Source: a virus
DNA length: 64,000 nt
Virus record (IMG/VR): IMGVR_UViG_3300020190_000007
Coordinates: 106,861-170,860 of that record
Direction: 5' to 3' (one strand)
Shown here: piece after piece, positions 1 through 7,985 of the stretch
Numbering within the stretch: the stretch's first letter is position 1
Layout of the letters: the number at the start of each line of letters is the position of its first letter
Translations under genes and position numbers: made by a program
Notes under the pieces: model-generated
What the model was told of the DNA's origin: nothing
Database searches by the model: none
Seen by the model: the letters and a program-made list of their open reading frames with translations, nothing else

Positions 1-2
1 AT

Positions 3-698
3 TTACCAAAAGCTTTGGTTATGTCGATTTTGTCGGCTAAAATATTCTTACCAATTATAGTATTATATAAAATATTTAAAACAGGTTTAACCAATGTGTA
101 TTTAAACAGTAAAGAATTAGCCAAGAAATTTTACAAGGCTATCGGTGCGATAATTAAAGATTTATTTTGGTTATTCATAAGAGAATTTTATAGATTAATA
201 AAAGTAGATTTATTGGCGTTTATCCAAAGTATTGTACAGAGAATTATTAAAAATAAGTACAAAAGGTATCTATTAATTATTACATCGTTAATTGCTTTAT
301 TGAGGAAAGCTTTAGAGACAGAGATAAATAATTGTTATGATTTATTCCAAACAATACTATCAACAATTGAGGCCGCATTATCACAAAAAGCACCTATAAC
401 AATACCTTCAATTCTTTTACTATTTTCAGATTCATTACCGGGTTTCAGTCAAGATAGGGCATTTATGAATATCATGAATAAATTAGAAGCGTCAGGTGTA
501 CCTACCGGACCTTTATTTGGTGAATCAAATGACATAGGTAGTTTGGTAAAATCCGTTGTTGATGGGTATACCGAAGAAGAGGATGCAAATTCATTTGTAA
601 AAATTGTATTGAAAGGTGGAACACTACCCGGTCCACCACTCGCTGGTGGCGCGGTAATACCACCTGGATTTATTACGGGCGTAGGTAAAAAACAATAA
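3..698 (+). CDS. C-terminal part of a putative virion protein (5' end outside window)
   Basis: The reading frame is open to the left edge, so the true start lies outside the window; the first in-frame ATG is at 21. The visible part has an N-terminal half rich in Ile/Leu/Lys with several hydrophobic segments (about residues 5-25 and 90-105 of the visible part). The tail is Gly/Pro-rich and ends in a VGKKQ-type sequence. It lies directly upstream of a baseplate-hub-like gene with a 1-nt gap to the next start, so a tail or baseplate-associated role is inferred from position only. I recognise no family. Confidence 0.6.
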   Translation, partial: LPKALVMSILSAKIFLPIIVLYKIFKTGLTNVYLNSKELAKKFYKAIGAIIKDLFWLFIREFYRLIKVDLLAFIQSIVQRIIKNKYKRYLLIITSLIALLRKALETEINNCYDLFQTILSTIEAALSQKAPITIPSILLLFSDSLPGFSQDRAFMNIMNKLEASGVPTGPLFGESNDIGSLVKSVVDGYTEEEDANSFVKIVLKGGTLPGPPLAGGAVIPPGFITGVGKKQ

Positions 699-699
699 T

Positions 700-900
700 A
701 TGAATATTGAAAAATTACAAAATATTGTAGAAAATGCAAAAGATAAATCAAATAAGGATTTATTTGATGCTGAAGAATTTTTATTTAAACAACACGAAGA
801 ATTAAAACTGTACATTGTTGAATTAACAAAAAAATTAGAGTTCATTGAAAATCTACATGGGACAATAATTACTGAAATTGAAAATAGAAAAATACAATGA
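700..900 (+). CDS. Small coiled-coil protein, baseplate region
   Basis: 66 residues, highly charged (Lys/Glu/Asp) with heptad-like spacing of Leu and Ile, so probably one helical coiled coil. It starts 1 nt after the previous stop, and its TGA overlaps the ATG of the next gene (ATGA), so it is translationally coupled in the tail/baseplate operon. No catalytic motif is seen. A small chaperone or structural adaptor would fit, but the function is unknown. Confidence 0.6.
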   Translation: MNIEKLQNIVENAKDKSNKDLFDAEEFLFKQHEELKLYIVELTKKLEFIENLHGTIITEIENRKIQ

Positions 901-2456
901 AAATAGTTGATATAGGTGTATGTTTAGACAACAATGACCCTAAAGGTTTAGGACGTATTCGTGTTGTTGATTATGATGATTACATTGGGGGTAAATCGAA
1001 TATAAAAGAAGGTATTCAAAATTGGAGTAAAGATGACCCATTTGTAGCATCTCCATTTTTACCCAATAATATAAATTTTATACCTGAAAATAAACAAGCG
1101 GTTAAAATCATTAGATACGATACCGAAAAAACAACAGTAAACCAAGAATACATTGCAGGTCCGTTTTCAACAAGATATGATTTTAACTCACAAGAATTTA
1201 ATACACAAATATCTCAAACATCTTATGGTGTTTCTGTTGAGGATAAGGTAGATATTATAAAAAATGAAGAAGGAACTCTTCCCGAGAATTGTAAAAACGC
1301 CTTATCGAAATATAGAGACTATTCTGTAGGTGGAAAGTATGGTTCTGATGCTTTATTTACACAAGACGGATTAGTTTTAAGAGGTGGTAAGTTAATTCAA
1401 AAGGAGGTTGCTAGTAATCAAAACAGAGAACTTCTAACAAAAGGATTCCCAATAGTTTCTGATAAGGTTGCTAAATTACATTTAAAAAAATTCGGACCTA
1501 AACAATTTATATCAGAAGAAATAAAAACGGAAAATGTAACAGAGAATTCAAATTTAAAGTTCATAATTGAGTATGATGTTGACAACCTGACAAACCCAAC
1601 TTATGTAAATTTTTATTTATATCAAATAAAACCTAATGTAACTGAAAAATATAATTCAAGTAATTTTACGGAGTCGACGCAAATATTAGCGGGAGAATCT
1701 GTTTTTCTATCTGAATCCGGTAACACTTATACGTTTAGGATTGATTTAAATTCAATTTTTTTATATAACGTAGCGTCACTAAACAAAAAAATTAAATTAA
1801 TATATCAAGAAATTAGAAATAAACTAAAAACAATACAAAGTAATGGATTCGAGGATATTGTTCCTTTTAAAATACTCACAGATTTAATAGTAACTCAATC
1901 AGATTCAAACATATATCCTTTTTTCTTTAGACCGACAAATGAGTTTGAAAACAGGTCAACAACAAGTACTGAAAAAAATAACAGATTAACTCTGTTTAAT
2001 AACATAAAAATACCCGGGTCTACTTCAAAATCAAGTTTAGTTTATAATAGAGATAAGGTTACACCAAACACGAAGACAGTTGAAAAAGTCATAAAAGTTT
2101 TAAAAACGGATTCTACGTCTTTTGAACAAACTTTTGGAAACGTGACCGCCGATAAAATTTACTTACTTTCTACGGACACAAATTTTACGGATAAAAAAAT
2201 TGATTTTCCTGTTTTAAACACTTATGAATATGACCAATCTGACTATATTGAAAAGATAGAACCAAATACATATTCTTTAGTGAGAGGTGAAATATTATTA
2301 GATTTTATTGATGCTCTTTACACCGTTTTAACTAGTCACGTACACAATATCAATAAAGAGTATGTTAAGAATGGATACTCCCCTCACGCAAAATTGGAAA
2401 TACTGTATAAAAAATTAAGGGACGAGTTGATAAATAAATCTATTAAAATCAACTAA
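897..2456 (+). CDS. Putative baseplate hub protein, gp5-like OB-fold N-terminus
   Basis: 519 residues. The N-terminus (about residues 5-75) has the pattern of phage gp5/VgrG OB folds: a short strand, then DPKGLGRIRV (residues 14-23), then an acidic loop, a W-containing segment and a PFLPNNINFIPE stretch. The C-terminal region (about 455-500) has an LVRGE...H-V-H pattern like long-phage hub or wedge proteins. No lysozyme domain is visible, unlike T4 gp5. ATG 897 overlaps the preceding stop. The hub assignment rests on the OB-like N-terminus and on context; the rest of the chain is unassigned. Confidence 0.6.
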   Translation: MKIVDIGVCLDNNDPKGLGRIRVVDYDDYIGGKSNIKEGIQNWSKDDPFVASPFLPNNINFIPENKQAVKIIRYDTEKTTVNQEYIAGPFSTRYDFNSQEFNTQISQTSYGVSVEDKVDIIKNEEGTLPENCKNALSKYRDYSVGGKYGSDALFTQDGLVLRGGKLIQKEVASNQNRELLTKGFPIVSDKVAKLHLKKFGPKQFISEEIKTENVTENSNLKFIIEYDVDNLTNPTYVNFYLYQIKPNVTEKYNSSNFTESTQILAGESVFLSESGNTYTFRIDLNSIFLYNVASLNKKIKLIYQEIRNKLKTIQSNGFEDIVPFKILTDLIVTQSDSNIYPFFFRPTNEFENRSTTSTEKNNRLTLFNNIKIPGSTSKSSLVYNRDKVTPNTKTVEKVIKVLKTDSTSFEQTFGNVTADKIYLLSTDTNFTDKKIDFPVLNTYEYDQSDYIEKIEPNTYSLVRGEILLDFIDALYTVLTSHVHNINKEYVKNGYSPHAKLEILYKKLRDELINKSIKIN

Positions 2457-2461
2457 AACGA

Positions 2462-2469
2462 TATTTATA
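2462..2469 (+). promoter_or_regulatory. TATTTATA late-type promoter motif
   Basis: TATTTATA in the sense strand, 11 nt before the ATG at 2481. It belongs to a family of identical or near-identical motifs placed just upstream of mostly virion genes throughout the window. Confidence 0.5.
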
Positions 2470-2480
2470 CTATAAAGGGA

Positions 2481-3854
2481 ATGTCGTACTATCGCTCATA
2501 TTTTTCTAAAAACAATACTATCATCGAAGACAGTAGAGTTAACACCGCAAAAAATCCAACAACTGAGATTTATTATGGGGACGGATATTCGAGATTCATA
2601 TTTAAAGTTGATTTTACAGATTTACAATCAAAAATTGACAGTGGTGATTTAGTTATAACCACAGGAACAACTCACTACTTGAAAATGACTAATACGGTCA
2701 TTGGTGACGCTAAATTAGTTGGAGACAGTAAGTCCAATGGTAAAGACCGAGCAACATCATTCGATTTAATATTATTTTCAATACCACAATCATGGGATGA
2801 AGGTGTTGGATATGATTATGAATTTACCACTTATGATGACAGTTCAGGTAACAAAATATATGACACACGAGCTTCTAATTGGTACGATAGAACTACAACA
2901 TCGGGATGGACTCATCCAGGTGTGTATACAGGTGCGACCGTAATAAGTACAATACACTTTGACAATGGTAATGAAAATATCAATGTTAACATTACAAATT
3001 ATGTAAATGGTATATTACTATCAGGTAACACTGACCATGGATTAGGGTTGGCTTTCACATCAGCATTTGAATCCATAACTACGGGTGAAACACAACAATC
3101 GGTATCGTTTTTCTCAAAATACACTCAAACATTCTTTGAGCCATTTGTTGAGACGACTTTGTACGATAGAATATATGATAACAGACATAATTTTATTGAA
3201 AAGAGATATAATAATCTTTATCTATATGTAACGAAAGGTTCTAATTTCTATGATTTAGAAAGTAACCCCACTGTTGATATACTTAATTCAAGTAGTGTTG
3301 CTATTTCTGGATTAACAGGTCTTACAACAACAAAAATTAGAAAAGGTGTCTACAAAGTGAGATTCGGTTTAACAGGACAACTATGTGATGGTAAAAGATT
3401 TTTCTATGATAGATGGAAAAATCTAACACTTGATGGTGTGTCTATAGGTAACGCCACTCAAAAGTTTGTACCAAAACCGTATACATCGGGGTATAGTGTT
3501 GGTTCAAACCCAACCGAGACTCAAAACTATAAAATTCAATTTTCAGGAATAAAACAGAATGAAAAAATAATTAGGGGTGAATTAAAAAAGATTGTACTTT
3601 ATTTGAAATCAATTGAACAATCAAGAACAATATTATTTGACGATGTTTATTATAGAATTTTCATAAAAGAAGGAAAAACAAATGTAATTGTTTACGATTG
3701 GACTAATGTAGATGTTACAAATGAGAATTCTTTTTATTTAGATACATCGTTTATGATTCCAAGGGAGTATTTTATGGAATTTAAAGCTAAAACATATACT
3801 GAGGAAATATTTTACAACGACTATGTCAAGTTTGAAATATTATCAGAAATTTAA
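2481..3854 (+). CDS. Putative virion/tail protein, beta-rich
   Basis: 457 residues, rich in Thr, Ser, Asn, Tyr and Gly with alternating hydrophobic patterns typical of beta-sandwich tail proteins. The N-terminal about 225 residues resemble the general layout of DNRLRE-type extracellular beta domains (a WYDRTT...GW segment followed by long strands), but I cannot confirm the family. The C-terminal half contains a further beta-rich region with LFDDVYYRIF near residue 375. It lies in the plus-strand baseplate block behind a late-type promoter motif. A tail fibre, spike or baseplate-attached structural role is inferred from context. Confidence 0.5.
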   Translation: MSYYRSYFSKNNTIIEDSRVNTAKNPTTEIYYGDGYSRFIFKVDFTDLQSKIDSGDLVITTGTTHYLKMTNTVIGDAKLVGDSKSNGKDRATSFDLILFSIPQSWDEGVGYDYEFTTYDDSSGNKIYDTRASNWYDRTTTSGWTHPGVYTGATVISTIHFDNGNENINVNITNYVNGILLSGNTDHGLGLAFTSAFESITTGETQQSVSFFSKYTQTFFEPFVETTLYDRIYDNRHNFIEKRYNNLYLYVTKGSNFYDLESNPTVDILNSSSVAISGLTGLTTTKIRKGVYKVRFGLTGQLCDGKRFFYDRWKNLTLDGVSIGNATQKFVPKPYTSGYSVGSNPTETQNYKIQFSGIKQNEKIIRGELKKIVLYLKSIEQSRTILFDDVYYRIFIKEGKTNVIVYDWTNVDVTNENSFYLDTSFMIPREYFMEFKAKTYTEEIFYNDYVKFEILSEI

Positions 3855-3867
3855 AATATTTATTATT

Positions 3868-4299
3868 ATGGATAACTTAGAAGGAATTATTAAAAATCAA
3901 CTTGACAATTACAAGAATGAAAATATAACTGAAAACTACATGTTTTTCAGTAATCTTAAACAACTTCACAGACAATGTCAAATGTTGTTACAATTAGACC
4001 CATCTATCGTTGAAGACATTTTACAAAATGGTCATGATTGGGCTGATGACCATGTTGCTGTCGCTAAAGAAAATGTTGACCAAGTTTTTGATTTTATGAT
4101 GAATATAACGAAAGAATCATTAAACGAGGCCAAATCAAATAAACTTTGTGCACGAGGAAAATCAGCAGCAAAATCAAAATTTAAAGTCTATCCAAGCGCG
4201 TACGCTAATGGATATGCGATTCAAGTTTGTAAAGGTAAAATAAAAGGTTTAGATGGGGTAAGAAAGTGCTCGGGGTCATATTGCTCGGGTAAAAAATAA
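3868..4299 (+). CDS. Small phage protein with basic Cys-containing C-terminus
   Basis: 143 residues from ATG 3868. A longer in-frame start at 3823 would overlap the previous gene by 32 nt and is less likely. The N-terminal half is helical and acidic with HDWADDH near residues 52-58. The C-terminal half is basic, with a compact motif of the type LCARGKSAAKSKFKVYPSAY followed by two further Cys pairs (about residues 95-143). I recall this C-terminal motif from marine T4-like phage proteins of unknown function. Its stop overlaps the next start (TAATG). A virion-associated role is inferred. Confidence 0.6.
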   Translation: MDNLEGIIKNQLDNYKNENITENYMFFSNLKQLHRQCQMLLQLDPSIVEDILQNGHDWADDHVAVAKENVDQVFDFMMNITKESLNEAKSNKLCARGKSAAKSKFKVYPSAYANGYAIQVCKGKIKGLDGVRKCSGSYCSGKK

Positions 4300-5327
4300 T
4301 GGATAAAAAAATTGTCTGTCAATGCGGTTGGAATTGGTCTTTATATGATGGTGGAGATGACCCGTATACGTGTCATAAATGTGGTCATGATAATACAGAT
4401 AAGTACACAATGAAGATTTATATTAGTGAAGAAGATTTATCTTATGTAAATGAATCTATTGAATCTGGAGAGGTTTTAAAAGAAGACTTGGCAAGATGGT
4501 TTAAAGAAAAATGGGTTGACGTTTCTCGTAAGATTGACGGTAAACACCCCCCCTGTGGTAGAAAATCGGCTGATGGTGAAGAAGGTAGAAAGGGTTATCC
4601 AAAATGTAGACCATCAAAAAAAGTATCAAAAGACACTCCAAAAACCGCTGGTAGTTATAGTAAAAAAGAAAAAAAATCTATGACTTCTCAAAAAAGAAGA
4701 GCAGAAAAGAAAGAACCGAAGATAGGCAAGGGTAACAAACCTACAATGACAAAATTTAATGAAAATATGGAAAATATAATTAAATTAGATACAACTACAA
4801 TTCAAAATACAATTAAACATCCAAAATTGGTTACTGAAAATATGGAAATTTCTAACGCTCTCCAATATCATATTATTTATAAAAAATCATTATTAGAAAA
4901 TGTATACAAATTAGGTACTGATAATTTTTTTAAATTATTAGAAGAATGTAAAGAACTATATTTGACTGGTCACTTAGATTTATCGGATGAGGATATTACA
5001 TTCATTTATCAAAATGAATACGGCCCAATTGAAGAAACTAATTATGAAATTACAGACCTTTTAAATGAAGCCGAATATCAGGGAAGAAAGGTACAACTTG
5101 GAAAAATTATGCAGGGTGATATTAAGAAATTTAAAGTTTATGTTAAGAATGATAAAGGAAAAGTAGTAAAAGTAAATTTTGGGTTTGGTGGTAAATCTGC
5201 AAAGGGTAAAGTAATGAAAATTAAAAAGAATAATCCCGAAAGAAGAAAATCATTTAGAGCTAGACACAATTGTGATAATCCAGGTCCACGTTGGAAACCA
5301 AGATATTGGGCTTGTAGAACTTGGTAA
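4299..5327 (+). CDS. Modular protein: zinc ribbon, GKHPPCGR domain and basic C-terminus
   Basis: 342 residues in three visible modules. (1) An N-terminal zinc ribbon with Cys 7, 9, 25 and 28. (2) About residues 65-145, a Lys/Arg-rich segment with KWVDVSRK, GKHPPCGR and GYPKCRPS motifs, resembling the virus-specific DUF5872-type domain. (3) A C-terminal basic module (about 262-342) with KKNNPERRKSFRARHNC and a closing YWACRTW. Such segments occur in phage head or assembly proteins of unknown function. The gene abuts the convergent deaminase gene with no gap. Function unknown; metal-binding and probably nucleic-acid- or virion-associated. Confidence 0.6.
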   Translation: MDKKIVCQCGWNWSLYDGGDDPYTCHKCGHDNTDKYTMKIYISEEDLSYVNESIESGEVLKEDLARWFKEKWVDVSRKIDGKHPPCGRKSADGEEGRKGYPKCRPSKKVSKDTPKTAGSYSKKEKKSMTSQKRRAEKKEPKIGKGNKPTMTKFNENMENIIKLDTTTIQNTIKHPKLVTENMEISNALQYHIIYKKSLLENVYKLGTDNFFKLLEECKELYLTGHLDLSDEDITFIYQNEYGPIEETNYEITDLLNEAEYQGRKVQLGKIMQGDIKKFKVYVKNDKGKVVKVNFGFGGKSAKGKVMKIKKNNPERRKSFRARHNCDNPGPRWKPRYWACRTW

Positions 5328-5768
5328 TTAATAATAATTAACAACAACCCCACATTCAAGGAGGAGTTGGAGGGATTTCTTTTGAGATTCATCCCACTTC
5401 TCCTTATTTTTTGTGGTACATACCTCTTTACAGTAAACAGTTTTAATTCCACTATTTACTATACCTCTAGCACAGTCCATACATGGTAATCCCGACGTAA
5501 GATATATTGTGGAACCTTTTAATGGTGTTCCTACACGAGCGGCGTTATAAATTGCATTACGTTCCGCATGTTCAAACCAGAAGTATTTTTCAGGTCTTTC
5601 CTGACGTTCTAATTTAGAATCGTCCATTCCCCTTGGGAAAGAATTATAACCCGTAGAAAGTACCTCATTGTCACCCCCAACGATTACCGCACCTATCTGT
5701 GTGAATTGGTCTTTTGATTTAAGTTTTACTTGTTCCGCTAATCCTAAAAAATATTCCGTCCAATTCAT
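5328..5768 (-). CDS. dCMP deaminase (zinc-dependent cytidine/deoxycytidylate deaminase)
   Basis: 146 residues. It shows both deaminase signatures: FEHAE with the zinc His 67 and catalytic Glu 69, and PCMDC with zinc Cys 96 and Cys 99. The length fits phage dCMP deaminases such as T4 gene cd. It would convert dCMP to dUMP and so feed dTMP synthesis for phage DNA. Its ATG overlaps the TAA of the upstream SAP-domain gene (4 nt), giving a two-gene operon with a host-type promoter at 6123-6130. Substrate choice (dCMP rather than another cytidine nucleotide) is inferred from size and phage context. Confidence 0.9.
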   Translation of the reverse strand: MNWTEYFLGLAEQVKLKSKDQFTQIGAVIVGGDNEVLSTGYNSFPRGMDDSKLERQERPEKYFWFEHAERNAIYNAARVGTPLKGSTIYLTSGLPCMDCARGIVNSGIKTVYCKEVCTTKNKEKWDESQKKSLQLLLECGVVVNYY

Positions 5769-6118
5769 ATTAATTTTTGGTTTGAAATAAAATGTACTCT
5801 ATTATTGTAATATAATCTAAGATTTTCGGCAAGACCTTTTTCCATTAATTTACTCATCTCTCTACAATTGTCCGAATCACTAATATCAATACCGACTATG
5901 AATCTACCATCATATTGTTTTTGATAAGTAATTGGTCGAATATATTTTCCTTGGTCTTCCATCTTAAGATATTTCACCATTTCATCTTTAGTCTGTTTAC
6001 ACTCAATATTCCTACTTTCTATCAAACCTTTTAATACGTCTAATCTTAATTTCTCATAATCAAAGGGTTCGTCGGACATAATTGCTTTTTGTATATTTTT
6101 TTTTGATATTTTACCCAT
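5765..6118 (-). CDS. SAP-like domain protein
   Basis: 117 residues. Residues about 20-53 follow the SAP helix-extended-helix pattern: an LR-x-x-VLKGLI helix, then an IECKQTKDEMVKYLK helix, which usually binds DNA. The remainder has a YIRPITYQ strand and a short alpha/beta region without catalytic motifs. It is the first gene of the operon with dCMP deaminase and has a TATATTTG site just upstream. A role in nucleic acid binding is inferred. Confidence 0.6.
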   Translation of the reverse strand: MGKISKKNIQKAIMSDEPFDYEKLRLDVLKGLIESRNIECKQTKDEMVKYLKMEDQGKYIRPITYQKQYDGRFIVGIDISDSDNCREMSKLMEKGLAENLRLYYNNRVHFISNQKLI

Positions 6119-6122
6119 ATTA

Positions 6123-6130
6123 CAAATATA
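6123..6130 (-). promoter_or_regulatory. Host-type promoter (TAnnTTTG) for the SAP/deaminase operon
   Basis: Read on the minus strand the sequence is TATATTTG, an exact match to the Bacteroidetes -7 element TAnnTTTG. It ends 4 nt before the start at 6118, so the mRNA would be almost leaderless. No clear -33 TTTG is seen at the usual distance. Confidence 0.5.
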
Positions 6131-6147
6131 CTGAAAAATTGTACAAT

Positions 6148-6171
6148 AAAAAAGGGGGACTAATGTCCCCC
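6148..6171 (-). terminator. Rho-independent terminator after the major capsid gene
   Basis: A 7-bp stem (GGGGGAC 6154-6160 with GTCCCCC 6165-6171) and a TAAT loop. On the minus strand it is followed by six T residues (A6 at 6148-6153). It lies 24 nt downstream of the capsid gene stop. Confidence 0.85.
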
Positions 6172-6194
6172 TTTCTATTATGAGATAGTTATGA

Positions 6195-7958
6195 TTATCT
6201 CAAGGTGTCAAGACTAAATGTAGACAAACCACTTACGTTTACCACACCAAAATAACGGTTGTTAACCATTTTCTTAGCGTATCTGGTCATAATACCTTTG
6301 ATTGGTGTAAAGTTGAATGGATTGTACATTGTAGGTGTTAATTGTAATGGAACGTATGGTGCGTAAATATAACCAGCGTCCAACAATGATTTACCTTTGT
6401 GACCGATAACAACCTTACCAGCTGGTAAGTATGGGTCACGGTACACTTGATAACGACCTGCTAAAGAACCGATTTTCTCGATACCCATGTTATATTGGTC
6501 TTGCTCAGGAGCCGCGTTTGAAACGTGGAAGTATTCCAAGTCGTCAAATACTGCAGATACCTCAGAAGATACAACAATCCAGTTAGCTCCACCTCTTAAG
6601 GTAGTTTTATGGATTTGAGCTGAGATTTGGTTAATTTTGGTAACCAATGTTTGGTTCCAGTCTTTTTGAGTGTAACCAGCGAATGATGAACCATCGTTAC
6701 CGTATCTCCATTCGTTGTAGTCCCACTTAGATGTCCAAGCGGCACCTTTACGAATGTCACGAAGGATTTCACGGTCGATTTCTGCTGCGATTTGCTCAGA
6801 CAATAAAGCTGTCAATTCAGCTTCAGCATCGATGTTGTGGAATGCACTTACGTCTTGTGCTAATTCAGGAGACCAGCTAGCTCTCAATTTTCTTTCAGTT
6901 ACAGAAACTGTTACTGACTCAAGGTCGAAAGATACTTCACCGATTTCTTCTTCGAATTCTAATGAATTGTATTCTCTCCAACTTACCTTAATGTCACTCG
7001 CCGCTAATGATGAACCAGCAACTGTGTAATCTGTAAAACCTGTTGTTACACCGTTGTACTTTTGTAAGTCGATAGATAAGTAAATAACTCCATCAGCGTC
7101 ACAAACGTTTGTGAATTTACCTGTTCTACCACTGTCTTTAGAACCGTACTCTACAATGCCTTTACCGTATTTTTGAGTTACTACGCTGAAAGGAATATTA
7201 GCGGCTGCAGTAGCACCTAAGTGAGTATATAACGAACTATCAAGACCTGATAAAGTGTAAACAGTTAATGATGCTAAGAACTCTTCAGTATCCATGACAT
7301 GACCATTAGGGCCGGAAAGTTTACTAGCACCTTCGTAAGTTGTAAAACCTGAAATTTTAGCAATTACACTTGATACTGTGTTACCTGTAGCAATAGCCGC
7401 TTGAGTTGAAGCTACGCCGTTACTAAATGTAACAAATTCAATTGTTGAGCCAGTAATTGTTGCAAAAGTACCTTTTGAGTAGTCAAACAAACCAGAATCA
7501 ACTGAATCACTCGCTTCGTAGAAACGGTCATACAAGTTGTTACCAGTGTAACCAACGGCTGGGTCGGTATCGGTTGTGTTTGGGAAACCGAATGGTTGAC
7601 GGTGTGCGTTTGCCGATGTTCTATCTTGAATTTTAGGTACAAAGTAGAACAATTTACCGATAGGTAAGTTCATTGCTTGTACGGATACGATGTCGTTCGC
7701 TAACAATTTAGAGAAAACACGACGGATAATAGGGAATACTACAGTTTCAAATGAACCTGAAGCATCGGCTACAGCCGCTTCGTTGATTAGGTATGAAGCT
7801 TGGTTTTCATACAATTGTGCGATGTTGTCTTTTTGGTGACCGTTAAGACCCTCAAGGAATCCTAAGTCATCCCATTTTTTAATGGTATCTTCTTTGATAA
7901 CACGGAGGTGTTTTAATCCAATGTTACCAACCATACCAGATTCTAATAATGCTCCCAT
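6195..7958 (-). CDS. Major capsid protein, T4 gp23 family
   Basis: 587 residues, close to the usual T4-type length of about 520-560. The N-terminal region (about 60-115) aligns by pattern with gp23: an SFETVVFPIIRRVF segment, then DIVSVQAMN-x-P and an F-Y-F-V strand. The C-terminus has the FNFTPIKGIMTRYAKK-type conserved patch. A prohead protease site of the form L/I-x-E is visible at ILE58-ASN59-GLU60/Ala61, so a 60-residue propeptide is expected. It is the last gene of the head operon, directly after the scaffold gene (27-nt gap), with a strong terminator behind it. The variable middle (about 130-330) is Ser/Thr/Gly-rich and may be an insertion domain. Confidence 0.92.
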   Translation of the reverse strand: MGALLESGMVGNIGLKHLRVIKEDTIKKWDDLGFLEGLNGHQKDNIAQLYENQASYLINEAAVADASGSFETVVFPIIRRVFSKLLANDIVSVQAMNLPIGKLFYFVPKIQDRTSANAHRQPFGFPNTTDTDPAVGYTGNNLYDRFYEASDSVDSGLFDYSKGTFATITGSTIEFVTFSNGVASTQAAIATGNTVSSVIAKISGFTTYEGASKLSGPNGHVMDTEEFLASLTVYTLSGLDSSLYTHLGATAAANIPFSVVTQKYGKGIVEYGSKDSGRTGKFTNVCDADGVIYLSIDLQKYNGVTTGFTDYTVAGSSLAASDIKVSWREYNSLEFEEEIGEVSFDLESVTVSVTERKLRASWSPELAQDVSAFHNIDAEAELTALLSEQIAAEIDREILRDIRKGAAWTSKWDYNEWRYGNDGSSFAGYTQKDWNQTLVTKINQISAQIHKTTLRGGANWIVVSSEVSAVFDDLEYFHVSNAAPEQDQYNMGIEKIGSLAGRYQVYRDPYLPAGKVVIGHKGKSLLDAGYIYAPYVPLQLTPTMYNPFNFTPIKGIMTRYAKKMVNNRYFGVVNVSGLSTFSLDTLR

Positions 7959-7985
7959 TTTAGTATTAATTTTTAATTTTTAAGT

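Noticed and set aside
3823-3867. Upstream start of the 3868 gene
   Set aside because: It would overlap the preceding gene by 32 nt; the ATG at 3868 stands cleanly in the gap.
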